DNA of 64,000 bases from Pseudomonas fluorescens (lineage in GTDB: Bacteria > Pseudomonadota > Gammaproteobacteria > Pseudomonadales > Pseudomonadaceae), in the NCBI RefSeq assembly GCF_902497745.1, contig NZ_CABVHJ010000019.1:62001-126000 (forward strand), in the 5' to 3' direction. The notes under the pieces were generated by a model. It did no database searches and was not told where the DNA came from. It worked only from the letters and a program-made list of their open reading frames with translations. Of this stretch, positions 51,505 to 59,933 are shown piece by piece. Each line of letters opens with the position of its first letter. The first letter of the stretch is position 1. The position numbers and the translations under genes were made by a program.

Positions 51505-53327
51505 TTAAGCGTCTCCAGGGCAGAAGTGAAGGCGCTGGCGCCCTGCTCCGCCGAGCTGAAGGCCATGCGCATAAAGCCAAACAGTTCGCGACCGCTGCCG
51601 ATGTTGTTGCCCAACAGGCCTTTGGCGGGTTCGCGCGCTGCAAATTCGGCGGCGTCGACCTTGAGTTCCAAGATGCCTTTGACGCCATCGACGCGGATGA
51701 TATCGCCCTCTTGCACGCGCGCCAAAGCGCCACCGACATAAGCTTCCGGGCTGACGTGAATCGCTGCGGGTATTTTCCCCGAGGCGCCGGACATCCGGCC
51801 GTCAGTCACCAGGGCGACTTTGAAGCCGCGATCCTGCAGCACACCGAGGAACGGCGTCATCTTGTGCAGCTCGGGCATGCCGTTGGAGCGCGGGCCCTGG
51901 AAGCGCATCACCGCAACGAAATCTTTTTCCAGCAGGCCGGCCTTGAACGCGTCGGCCAGGTCTTGTTGATCCTGGAACACCATCGCTGGTGCTTCGACGA
52001 TCTGGTTTTCCAGGGCGACGGCGGACACCTTCATCACACCGCGACCGAGGTTGCCTTCCATCACGCGCAAACCACCCTCTGCCGAGAATGCACGGGCGAC
52101 CGGGCGCAGGATGTTTTCGTCGAGGCTGTCGACCGGGCCTTCGCGCCAGACCAGTTCGCCGTTATCAAGGAACGGCTCTTTGGTGTACTTGCTCAAGCCG
52201 TGGCCGAGCACAGTGTTGACGTCTTCGTGCAGCAGACCGGCGCCGAGCAGTTCGCGAATCAGGAACGACATGCCGCCGGCGGCCTGGAAGTGGTTGATGT
52301 CGGCTTTGCCGTTCGGGTAGACGTGGCTCAGGGTCGGCACCACTTCGGAGAGGTCGGCCATGTCCTGCCAGGTCAGTTGAATGCCCGCGGCCATGGCGAT
52401 GGCCGGCATGTGCAGGGTGTGGTTGGTCGAGCCGCCGGTGGCGTGCAGCGCAACAATGGAGTTGACCAGCGACTTCTCGTCTACGATTTCGCCGATCGGC
52501 ATGAAGTTGCCGTTCTGTTTGGTCAGGCGCGTCACTTGATGCGCGGCTTCGCGGGTCAGCGCATCACGCAGCGGCGTGTTCGGGTTGACGAAAGAAGCGC
52601 CCGGCAAGTGCAGGCCCATGACTTCCATCAGCAACTGGTTGGTGTTGGCGGTGCCGTAGAACGTGCAGGTGCCAGGGCTGTGGTAGGACTTCATCTCCGA
52701 TTCCAGCAGCTCTTCGCGGGTGGCTTTGCCTTCGGCGTACTTCTGGCGCACGTCGGCTTTTTCCTTGTTGGAAATCCCCGAGACCATCGGCCCGCCCGGG
52801 ACGAAGATCGTCGGCAGATGGCCGAATCGCAGCGAACCCATCATCAGGCCCGGGACGATCTTGTCGCAGATGCCGAGCATCAGCGCGCCATCGAACATGT
52901 TGTGCGACAGCGCCACAGCGGTCGACATGGCGATCACTTCGCGGCTCGGCAGGCTCAGTTCCATGCCCGGCTCACCTTGGGTGACGCCGTCGCACATCGC
53001 CGGAGTGCCGCCAGCGAACTGGCCGACCGAGCCGATTTCGCGCAGGGCGTTCTTGATCTGTTCCGGGAACACTTCGTACGGCTGGTGCGCCGAGAGCATG
53101 TCGTTATACGAAGAAACAATGGCGATGTTCGCCGAGTTCATCATCCGCAGGCTGTGCTTGTCTTCGCTGCCGCAACCGGCCACGCCGTGGGCGAAGTTGG
53201 CGCATTGCAGCTTGCCGCGCATCGGCCCGTCAGTGGCGGCGCCGCGAATCAGTGCAAGGTAAGCCTGACGCGTGGCGCGGCTGCGGGCGATAAGCCGTTC
53301 GGTGACCTCAAGGACGCGGGGATGCAT
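51501..53327 (-). CDS. edd: 6-phosphogluconate dehydratase
   Basis: A 608-residue iron-sulfur dehydratase of the IlvD/Edd family that makes KDPG from 6-phosphogluconate. Segments such as AIVSSYNDMLSAHQPYE, LMLGICDKIVPGLMMG and GTCTFYGTANTNQLLMEVMG hold cluster and substrate ligands. Its length is normal. It is the first gene of the edd-glk-gltR-gtrS run. HexR-like and CA motifs lie upstream, in the gap shared with divergent gapA. Confidence 0.96.
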   Translation of the reverse strand: MHPRVLEVTERLIARSRATRQAYLALIRGAATDGPMRGKLQCANFAHGVAGCGSEDKHSLRMMNSANIAIVSSYNDMLSAHQPYEVFPEQIKNALREIGSVGQFAGGTPAMCDGVTQGEPGMELSLPSREVIAMSTAVALSHNMFDGALMLGICDKIVPGLMMGSLRFGHLPTIFVPGGPMVSGISNKEKADVRQKYAEGKATREELLESEMKSYHSPGTCTFYGTANTNQLLMEVMGLHLPGASFVNPNTPLRDALTREAAHQVTRLTKQNGNFMPIGEIVDEKSLVNSIVALHATGGSTNHTLHMPAIAMAAGIQLTWQDMADLSEVVPTLSHVYPNGKADINHFQAAGGMSFLIRELLGAGLLHEDVNTVLGHGLSKYTKEPFLDNGELVWREGPVDSLDENILRPVARAFSAEGGLRVMEGNLGRGVMKVSAVALENQIVEAPAMVFQDQQDLADAFKAGLLEKDFVAVMRFQGPRSNGMPELHKMTPFLGVLQDRGFKVALVTDGRMSGASGKIPAAIHVSPEAYVGGALARVQEGDIIRVDGVKGILELKVDAAEFAAREPAKGLLGNNIGSGRELFGFMRMAFSSAEQGASAFTSALETLN

Positions 53328-53386
53328 GTGTAGAACTCCAGGCTAACGGATGTGGCGACCTGATTGTCTATGCTGATCAAACGCCG

Positions 53387-53394
53387 TTGTTGTT
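53387..53394 (-). promoter_or_regulatory. Hfq/Crc-type CA motif upstream of edd
   Basis: AACAACAA on the coding strand, about 60 bases before the edd ATG and overlapping the HexR-like site at 53390. It is farther from the start than the other copies, so it may act only as DNA. Confidence 0.4.
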
Positions 53395-53404
53395 GGAATG
53401 ACAG
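53390..53404. promoter_or_regulatory. Probable HexR operator, edd side
   Basis: TTGTTGGAATGACAG, one mismatch from TTGT-N7-ACAA, 62 bp upstream of edd. It closely resembles the complement of the site at 53510. Confidence 0.6.
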
Positions 53405-53447
53405 ACGGCTTTTTTGACCATTCGGACCAGTTGATTCAGGTCACTCG

Positions 53448-53462
53448 TTGTAGATAAAACAA
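53448..53462. promoter_or_regulatory. Probable HexR operator 1, gapA
   Basis: TTGTAGATAAAACAA, a perfect TTGT-N7-ACAA, 85 bp upstream of gapA. Confidence 0.75.
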
Positions 53463-53509
53463 AATATTGCCACTAAAAAGGCTTGTTTTCTATTTTTATG
53501 CGAATAATC

Positions 53510-53524
53510 TTGTAATTCCAACAA
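53510..53524. promoter_or_regulatory. Probable HexR operator 2, gapA
   Basis: TTGTAATTCCAACAA, a perfect TTGT-N7-ACAA, 23 bp upstream of gapA. It overlaps the AACAACAA motif. Confidence 0.72.
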
Positions 53525-53529
53525 CAAAA
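53520..53529 (+). promoter_or_regulatory. Hfq/Crc-type CA motif before gapA
   Basis: AACAACAAAA, 18 bases before the gapA ATG, matching AAnAAnAA. Confidence 0.5.
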
Positions 53530-53547
53530 CGACGGCGGCGCTGTTCC

Positions 53548-54549
53548 ATGACTCTTCGAATCGCAATCAATGGTTTTGGCCGCATCGGCCGTAATGTCCT
53601 GCGCGCACTGTATACCCAAGGCTATCGACAGGATTTGCAGATCGTCGCCATCAACGATCTGGGCGACAGCTCGATCAATGCCCATCTGCTCAAATACGAC
53701 ACCGTTCACGGCACGTTCGACGCTCAAGTCGAGCATGACAACGAAAGTCTGACCGTCAACGGCGACCGCATTGCGGTCAGCGCGATTCGCAACCCGGCCG
53801 AACTGCCATGGGCGGCGGAAAAGATTGATGTGGTGTTCGAATGCACCGGTCTCTTTACCGATCGCGCCAAAGCGGCCGCGCATATTACTGCCGGCGCGCG
53901 CAAAGTGATCATCTCGGCTCCGGCCAAAGGTGCCGACGCCACTGTGGTTTATGGTGTGAACCACGACATTCTGCGCCAGTCGCACCAGATCATCTCCAAC
54001 GCTTCGTGCACCACCAACTGCCTGGCGCCGGTGGCGCAAGTGCTGCACCGTGAACTGGGCATTGAAAGCGGTCTGATGACTACGATTCATGCCTACACCA
54101 ACGATCAGAACCTCACCGACGTCTATCACACCGACCCGTACCGCGCGCGTTCGGCCACGCAGAACATGATCCCGAGCAAGACCGGCGCCGCTGAAGCGGT
54201 GGGCCTGGTGCTGCCGGAACTGGCCGGCAAACTGACCGGCATGGCCGTGCGTGTCCCGGTGATCAATGTGTCGCTGGTGGATTTGACCGTACAGCTGAAA
54301 AAAGAAGCCAGTGCCGAGGAAGTCAACGCGCTGATGAAATCTGCGAGCCAGCACTCGAAGATTCTCGGTTTCAACACCCTGCCGCTGGTGTCCAGCGACT
54401 TCAACCACAACCCGCTGTCGTCGATTTTCGACGCCAACCACACCAAGTCCAGCGGCAAACTGCTGAAAGTGCTGGCCTGGTATGACAACGAGTGGGGTTT
54501 CTCCAACCGTATGCTGGATAACTGCCTGGCGTTGTGTAACGCGGAGTAA
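53548..54549 (+). CDS. gapA: Glyceraldehyde-3-phosphate dehydrogenase, type I (ED-linked)
   Basis: A 333-residue GAPDH. The NAD site is AINGFGRIGRNVLRAL, the catalytic Cys is in SNASCTTNCLAPVA (near 155) and the His is in TTIHAYTNDQNL. WYDNEWGFSNRM closes the protein. It oxidises the triose phosphate released by Eda. It is divergent from edd, with two perfect HexR sites before it. The ATG at 53548 is used; the in-frame upstream extension is not homologous. Confidence 0.96.
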   Translation: MTLRIAINGFGRIGRNVLRALYTQGYRQDLQIVAINDLGDSSINAHLLKYDTVHGTFDAQVEHDNESLTVNGDRIAVSAIRNPAELPWAAEKIDVVFECTGLFTDRAKAAAHITAGARKVIISAPAKGADATVVYGVNHDILRQSHQIISNASCTTNCLAPVAQVLHRELGIESGLMTTIHAYTNDQNLTDVYHTDPYRARSATQNMIPSKTGAAEAVGLVLPELAGKLTGMAVRVPVINVSLVDLTVQLKKEASAEEVNALMKSASQHSKILGFNTLPLVSSDFNHNPLSSIFDANHTKSSGKLLKVLAWYDNEWGFSNRMLDNCLALCNAE

Positions 54550-54566
54550 GGTTGTCCTGATCCCCT

Positions 54567-54648
54567 GTAGGAGCTGCCGCAGGCTGCGATCTTTTGATCT
54601 GGTTTTTAAGATCAACATCAAAAGATCGCAGCCTTCGGCAGCTCCTAC
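54567..54648. repeat. REP-I palindromic element, copy 9
   Basis: Inverted arms, GTAGGAGCTGCCGCAGGC on the left and the complement of GTAGGAGCTGCCGAAGGC on the right (one mismatch), downstream of gapA. Confidence 0.9.
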
Positions 54649-54710
54649 ATTTCGATCCGCACAAGACCTTTACCGTTCTTTGACAAATCAAGGCTTGACC
54701 ATACCGGCAG

Positions 54711-54729
54711 ATGACAATCATTATCATTC
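54711..54729. promoter_or_regulatory. Fur box upstream of the heme sigma gene
   Basis: ATGACAATCATTATCATTC, similar to the Fur consensus GATAATGATAATCATTATC, 24 bp before the GTG start of the sigma gene. This predicts iron repression of the whole locus. Confidence 0.65.
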
Positions 54730-54753
54730 GCTTGAAATCGATCAGGTCCTCCC

Positions 54754-55272
54754 GTGAGTCAATCGCGCTTCAACCACGTCTTCCTCACCCAGCGCACCTC
54801 GCTGCTGCGCACGCTGGAACGCATGGTCAACAATCACAGCACCGCAGAAGACCTGCTGCAGGAGACCTACCTGCGCGTGACGCGGGCGTTGAGCGAGCGG
54901 GCCATCGATCACCTCGAACCTTTTGTCTTCCAGACCGCGCGCAATCTGGCGCTGGATCATCTGCGTGCGCGCAAGATCCATTCGCGGACCATGGTCGATG
55001 ACGTGCCGCAGGATGTTGTGCACAGCATCGCCGCCCCCGCCAGCAGCGCCGAAGATGCCGCCCACGCCGAACAGATGCTGGAGCGCCTGAACGTGAGCCT
55101 CAGTCAACTCAGCCCCCGCCAGCAGCAGATTTTCATCCTCAGCCGTTTGCACGGGAACAGTTATCAGGAAATCGCTGATGAACTGAACGTCTCCCTCAGC
55201 ACCGTGCAGAAAGAACTGAAGCTGATCATGACCATCTGCATCGGCGTCGCCGAACGTCTGAATGGCGACTGA
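54754..55272 (+). CDS. FecI-family ECF sigma factor of heme locus (HasI/HxuI-like)
   Basis: A 172-residue iron-starvation sigma factor. Region 2 is near 20-75 (STAEDLLQETYLRVTRAL; FVFQTARNLALDHLRARK), and region 4 is near 120-160 (LSPRQQQIFILSRLHGNSYQEI). A GTG start at 54754 is read. It precedes a FecR anti-sigma factor and an STN-bearing receptor, the standard cell-surface signalling trio. When heme binds the receptor, the sigma factor should switch on the receptor gene. A Fur box precedes it. Confidence 0.93.
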   Translation: MSQSRFNHVFLTQRTSLLRTLERMVNNHSTAEDLLQETYLRVTRALSERAIDHLEPFVFQTARNLALDHLRARKIHSRTMVDDVPQDVVHSIAAPASSAEDAAHAEQMLERLNVSLSQLSPRQQQIFILSRLHGNSYQEIADELNVSLSTVQKELKLIMTICIGVAERLNGD

Positions 55273-55397
55273 GGCTGTAGGGCTTTTCTGTAAGTGCCAG
55301 GATCGCCTGCACGGATCATCGGGCTTTGTTACCCTTGTCCGACTTTTACGCTTCACTTGAAAAAACAGCCGTGCGCAGACACTGCCGAGGAAACACC

Positions 55398-56363
55398 GTG
55401 ACGGACACCCACCGCTCGCCTTCGCCGGATTCGGTGCAGGACGCTGCAAACGCAATGGACCAGGCACTGGACTGGCTCATCGTGCTCGGCAGCCCGGACG
55501 AGGAGCAGACCCGGCAGTTCCATGCCTGGCTGGCGGCCGATCCGTTGAATGCCGAGGCGTTCGCCAAGGCCCAGGCGATCTGGGACGGCCCGCAAGTCGC
55601 CGAGTGCGCGCAAAGCCTGGCGGCCAAACCTGCAAAAGTCACCTTCCTCAAGCGTCTGCGTCCGCACTGGAAACCGCTGGCCACCGCCGCGGTGCTGGTG
55701 CTCGGTCTGTTCAGTTTCAGCAATTTGCCCATGCGCCTTCAGGCCGATCATCTGACCGTCGTCGGCGAGCGTCAGCGTCTGCAACTGGAGGACGGCTCGA
55801 AAGTCCTGCTCAATACCAATTCGGCATTTTCCAGCACCATCAACGATCAGCAGCGCGTTGCCCGGTTGTTTCAGGGCGAGGCGTTTTTCGAAATTGCCAG
55901 CGGACGCAGTCAACCGCTGGAAATCGATGCCGGCCCGGTCACCGCCAGCGTGCGCGATACCGCGTTCGCCGTGCGTTATCTCGATGGCGTCGCGCAGGTT
56001 AATGTGCAGCGCGGCGACGTCGATTTGCGCGCCACGCACAACGACGCCCGCGTACGTCTGACTGCCGGCGAAAGCATTCGCATCGGCCCCAACGGTTTCG
56101 ACCGCCCGGCCAAACTCGACGCCAACACCGATCTGGCGTGGGTACAGGGCCGACTGGTGTTCGAGAACTGCCCGCTGAATCAGGTGCTGGCCGAATTGCG
56201 CCGTTATTACCCGGGCTGGATCATCAACAATAACGAACAGTTGGCCGACGTCGCCGTGACCGGCAATTACCGTCTCGACCAGCCGCTCGACGTGGTTCGT
56301 TCCCTCGCTCAAATCACCTCGGCGCAACTGAAAGAATTCCCCGCGCTGGTGATCTTGAACTAA
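55398..56363 (+). CDS. FecR-family anti-sigma factor
   Basis: A 321-residue inner-membrane anti-sigma factor. The N-terminal cytoplasmic domain (ALDWLIVLGSPDEEQTRQFH) binds the sigma factor. One membrane helix follows near residue 95 (ATAAVLVLGLFSFSNL), then the periplasmic FecR domain and a short C-terminal STN-like domain (VLAELRRYYPGWIINNNEQL). I chose the GTG at 55398, preceded by GAGGAAA, over a start at 55326. It relays the receptor signal to the sigma factor. Confidence 0.92.
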   Translation: MTDTHRSPSPDSVQDAANAMDQALDWLIVLGSPDEEQTRQFHAWLAADPLNAEAFAKAQAIWDGPQVAECAQSLAAKPAKVTFLKRLRPHWKPLATAAVLVLGLFSFSNLPMRLQADHLTVVGERQRLQLEDGSKVLLNTNSAFSSTINDQQRVARLFQGEAFFEIASGRSQPLEIDAGPVTASVRDTAFAVRYLDGVAQVNVQRGDVDLRATHNDARVRLTAGESIRIGPNGFDRPAKLDANTDLAWVQGRLVFENCPLNQVLAELRRYYPGWIINNNEQLADVAVTGNYRLDQPLDVVRSLAQITSAQLKEFPALVILN

Positions 56364-56377
56364 ATGAGAATTATTTT
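56363..56377. promoter_or_regulatory. Possible Fur box before the heme receptor
   Basis: AATGAGAATTATTTT overlaps the fecR stop and resembles the Fur pattern found before TonB receptor genes. The 122-bp gap would also hold the promoter for the heme sigma factor. Confidence 0.45.
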
Positions 56378-56485
56378 TACTCGATAGCCAACGTCAGTAC
56401 GTCTCGTTATAGCCAATGCAATTGATTCGCAACACGCGAAGCCAATCAGCCCCTATAAAGATTCGTGCGACACGGAGCGCTATCG

Positions 56486-59071
56486 ATGTCCTCACGCCTT
56501 ACCCGCCAGACTTCCTCCCCTTCTCGCGTATTGTCGCTGCTGACCGCGGCCATCCTGATGGCCGGCACTGCGCCGCTGATGGCGGCCACCGAACAACCGA
56601 CGCGCAACATGGGCGATTACTCGTTCGCCATCGGCCAGCAGCCGCTGGTGTCGGCGCTCAATGCCTTCACCGCCGTGACCGGTTGGCAAGTCGGCTTGCC
56701 GGCAGAACTGGGTCAGGGCGTGTCGTCGCCGGGCGTGCGTGGCTCGCTGCCCCCGGAAAAAGCCCTGGAGCGTCTGTTGGTGGGGACCAACCTGAGCTTC
56801 CGCAAAATCAGCAACAACAACGTCGTGCTGGAAAAGCGCAACAACAGCGGCACACTCAACCTCGATCAGGTGACCATCAGCGCCACCCGTCAGGAGCAGT
56901 CGGTCAACAGCGTGCCGGCTACCGTCACCGTGCAGACTCGTCAGGATCTGGACCGCAACAACGTCAACACCATCAAGGATCTGGTGCGTTACGAGCCGGG
57001 TGTTTCCGTGGGCGGCGCCGGTCAGCGTGGCGGTATCAGCGGCTATAACATTCGCGGCATCGACGGCGACCGCATCCTGACGCAAGTCGACGGTGTGGAA
57101 GTGCCGGACGGTTTCTTCAACGGCCCGTACGCCAAGACCCAGCGCAATTACGTTGACCCGGAAATCGTCAAACGCGTGGAAATTCTCCGTGGCCCGGCCT
57201 CGGTGCTGTACGGCAGCAACGCCATCGGCGGCGCCGTCAGCTATTACACCCTCGATGCCGACGACATCATCAAGCCGGGCAAAGACGTCGGTGCGCGTCT
57301 GAAAAGCGGTTACAGCTCGGCCGATGACAGCTGGCTGAAATCCGCCACCGTTGCCGGCCGCGCCGAGCAGTTCGACGGCTTGCTGCATTACAGCCAGCGT
57401 GATGGTCACGAAACCGATTCCTACGGCAGTAACAATGGCACTGGCCTTGAGCGCACCGCCGCCAACCCGGAAGACGTCAACGCCTACAACGTGCTGGCCA
57501 AGATCGGCTGGAACTACAACGAAGATTCACGCCTGGGCCTGACCTACGAAAAGTACAAGGATGACCGCGATACCGATCAGAAAAGTGCTTACGGCGGGCC
57601 GTACTTCAACGGCGCCCCGACCATCCCCGACAGCGTGCTGCCCGGCGGCATGTACCAGTGGCGCACCGGCAACGACACGATCACCCGTGAGCGTTTCGGC
57701 ATCGAACATTCGTTCGCCCTCGACAGCCTGCTGGTCGATAACGTGAAGTGGAGCCTCAACCACCAGATCGCCAAAACCGACCAAAGCACCACCGAGTTCT
57801 ACTACCCGATCACCCGCAAAGTGCTGCGTACTCGTGACACGATCTACGAAGAAAAGCAGTGGGTTTTCGATGCGCAACTGGACAAGGCGTTCGCCATCGG
57901 TGACACCGATCACGTGCTGACTTACGGCACCACCATCAAGCAGCAGAAAGTCACCGGCTCGCGCAGCGGCGACGGCACCTGCCTGGCCGTCGGTCGTGGC
58001 TGCACCGCCATTGGTGCGACCAGCACCGCTGACGTGTTGGCCAAGGCCACCGATTTCCCGGACCCGACCATCAACACCTACAGCGTGTTTGCTCAGGATC
58101 AGATCAGCTGGAACAACTGGACCTTCCTGCCGGGCCTGCGCTACGACTACACCCAGCTCAAGCCGCACATCACCCAGGAATTCCTCAACACCGTGGCAGC
58201 TGACGGCCAAGGCACGGTCAGCGACAAGAACAAGACCTGGCACAAAGTCTCGCCGAAATTCGGCCTGACCTACGCCCTGACCGAGAACTACACCTGGTAC
58301 GGTCAGTACGCCGAAGGCTTCCGCACCCCGACCGCGAAAGCCCTGTACGGCCGCTTCGAAAACACCACCACCGGTTACAGCGTGGCGCCGAACCCGGATC
58401 TGGAACCGGAAAAAAGCAAAAGCTACGAAACCGGTCTGCGCGGCAACTTCGAGCAAGGTTCGTTCGACGTGGCGGTGTTCTATAACAAGTATCGCGATTT
58501 CATCAACGAAGACGCCGTGACCCCGGGCCGCAACGAGCTGACCTTCCAGTCGGCCAACATCAAGCACGCCACCATCAAGGGTGCGGAAGTCAAAGGTCGT
58601 CTGAATCTGGATGCGTTCGGCGCGCCACAAGGTCTCTACACCCAAGGCTCGATTGCCTACGCCTACGGTCGCAACAACGACAACGGCGAGCCGATCAACA
58701 GCGTCAACCCGCTGACCGGCGTGTTCGGGCTGGGTTACGACCAGGACAACTACGGCGGCCTGCTGAGCTGGACCGTGGTGAAGAAAAAGGATCGCGTCGA
58801 CGACAGCAACTTCAAGTCGCCGGATGGCGTCAGCAGCCAGTTCAAAACCCCGGGCTTCGGCATTCTTGATCTGGCCGGTTATTACAAAGTCACCGATGAC
58901 GTCACCGTCAGCGGCGGCATCTACAACCTGACCGACAAGAAATACTGGCTGTGGGATGACGTGCGCGGTTACGACAGCGTCGGCGAAGCTTCGGTGACGC
59001 AACCGGCCAACCTCGATCGCCTGACCCAACCGGGCCGCAACTTCGCAATCAATCTGATCTGGGACATCTGA
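56486..59071 (+). CDS. TonB-dependent heme receptor with STN signalling domain (HasR/HxuA-like)
   Basis: An 861-residue outer-membrane receptor. A signal peptide (to about residue 35) is followed by an STN domain (YSFAIGQQPLVSALNAFTAV), a TonB box region (LDQVTISATRQEQ), a plug (IRGIDGDRILTQVDGVEVPD) and a 22-strand barrel ending FAINLIWDI. FRTP and NPDL motifs near residues 612-640 mark the heme receptor family, but the loop between them has Tyr and no His. P. aeruginosa HasR and HxuA share this gene order. The ATG at 56486 follows GGAG. Confidence 0.93.
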   Translation: MSSRLTRQTSSPSRVLSLLTAAILMAGTAPLMAATEQPTRNMGDYSFAIGQQPLVSALNAFTAVTGWQVGLPAELGQGVSSPGVRGSLPPEKALERLLVGTNLSFRKISNNNVVLEKRNNSGTLNLDQVTISATRQEQSVNSVPATVTVQTRQDLDRNNVNTIKDLVRYEPGVSVGGAGQRGGISGYNIRGIDGDRILTQVDGVEVPDGFFNGPYAKTQRNYVDPEIVKRVEILRGPASVLYGSNAIGGAVSYYTLDADDIIKPGKDVGARLKSGYSSADDSWLKSATVAGRAEQFDGLLHYSQRDGHETDSYGSNNGTGLERTAANPEDVNAYNVLAKIGWNYNEDSRLGLTYEKYKDDRDTDQKSAYGGPYFNGAPTIPDSVLPGGMYQWRTGNDTITRERFGIEHSFALDSLLVDNVKWSLNHQIAKTDQSTTEFYYPITRKVLRTRDTIYEEKQWVFDAQLDKAFAIGDTDHVLTYGTTIKQQKVTGSRSGDGTCLAVGRGCTAIGATSTADVLAKATDFPDPTINTYSVFAQDQISWNNWTFLPGLRYDYTQLKPHITQEFLNTVAADGQGTVSDKNKTWHKVSPKFGLTYALTENYTWYGQYAEGFRTPTAKALYGRFENTTTGYSVAPNPDLEPEKSKSYETGLRGNFEQGSFDVAVFYNKYRDFINEDAVTPGRNELTFQSANIKHATIKGAEVKGRLNLDAFGAPQGLYTQGSIAYAYGRNNDNGEPINSVNPLTGVFGLGYDQDNYGGLLSWTVVKKKDRVDDSNFKSPDGVSSQFKTPGFGILDLAGYYKVTDDVTVSGGIYNLTDKKYWLWDDVRGYDSVGEASVTQPANLDRLTQPGRNFAINLIWDI

Positions 59072-59080
59072 TCCGGTCGA

Positions 59081-59122
59081 CCTCACTGCGCGTGTTCAGG
59101 CACCGCGCCGTGAGGTTTTTTT
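59081..59122 (+). terminator. Terminator after the heme receptor
   Basis: CCTCAC/GTGAGG stem extended by an inner GCGCG pairing, followed by seven T. It may partly separate hemO from the receptor transcript. Confidence 0.75.
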
Positions 59123-59182
59123 ACGCTTGCACGTCGCCTTGTTCGTCTCGTTATCAAGCGCCTCTTTTATCAAGGACATGTC

Positions 59183-59779
59183 ATGACCACTTCGGAAAAA
59201 GCCCTGCGTTCACAACGCTTGAACCAGATCACCAATGAACCGCACAGCAAACTCGATGCATTGGTGAAGGCACACGCGCCGTTCGAGACCCGCGCCAACT
59301 TCGCCCGTTTCGTCGTCGCGCAGTACCTGTTCCAGTCGGAACTGGTCGAGCTGTACAACGATGCAGAATTGACTGCGATCGTGCCGGATCTGCCGGCCCG
59401 TTGCCGTGCCGAAGCGGCCAAGGCTGACCTCGCCGACCTCGACACTGAAGTACCGGCACCGGTCGCAGGCGCGGTGAAAAATCCGAGCAAGGCTCGCGCA
59501 CTGGGTTGGATTTTTGTCTCCGAAGGTTCGAAGCTCGGTGCGGCGTTCCTGATCAAACGCGCCGTGGCGCTGGAGCTGAGCGAAACCTTTGGCGCCCGTC
59601 ACCTGGGTGAGCCTGAAGGTGGCCGTGCCGAAGGCTGGAAGAGCTTCGTGCGTACTCTTGATTCGCTGCAGTTCACCGCCGAGGAAGAAGCCGAAGTGGA
59701 GCAAGGCGCGATCGATGCGTTCAACCGCTTCACCGTGCTGCTGGAACAGGCTTACGCCACTGAAGCCGAAATGGCCTGA
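59183..59779 (+). CDS. hemO: Biliverdin-producing heme oxygenase HemO (PigA)
   Basis: A 198-residue heme oxygenase that opens imported heme to release iron, CO and biliverdin. The proximal ligand is His21 (TNEPHSKLD), and the distal helix reads LGWIFVSEGSKLGAAFLIK, as in P. aeruginosa PigA. That enzyme makes beta/delta biliverdin; the regioselectivity here is not predictable. AAGGACATG precedes the ATG. Its place after the receptor gene completes the sense-import-degrade set. Confidence 0.95.
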   Translation: MTTSEKALRSQRLNQITNEPHSKLDALVKAHAPFETRANFARFVVAQYLFQSELVELYNDAELTAIVPDLPARCRAEAAKADLADLDTEVPAPVAGAVKNPSKARALGWIFVSEGSKLGAAFLIKRAVALELSETFGARHLGEPEGGRAEGWKSFVRTLDSLQFTAEEEAEVEQGAIDAFNRFTVLLEQAYATEAEMA

Positions 59780-59798
59780 CACAACACACCCCCTCCCT

Positions 59799-59874
59799 GT
59801 AGGAGCTGCCGAAGGCTGCGATCTTTTGATCTTGAGAGCAACATCAAAAGATCGCAGCCTTCGGCAGCTCCTAC
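59799..59874. repeat. REP-I palindromic element, copy 10
   Basis: Inverted GTAGGAGCTGCCGAAGGC arms between hemO and ybaN. Confidence 0.9.
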
Positions 59875-59933
59875 AGGGGAACTGCGTAAGCCTGTAAGAT
59901 CTCCATTCCGCTTCAGAAGCCACCGCTGAGCCC

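Noticed and set aside
51462..53333. 623-codon plus-strand frame opposite edd
   Set aside because: It is antisense to a complete, well-conserved enzyme gene and shows no domain pattern or ribosome site.
57527..59086. 519-codon minus-strand frame opposite the heme receptor
   Set aside because: Antisense shadow of the receptor gene, without a ribosome site or domain.
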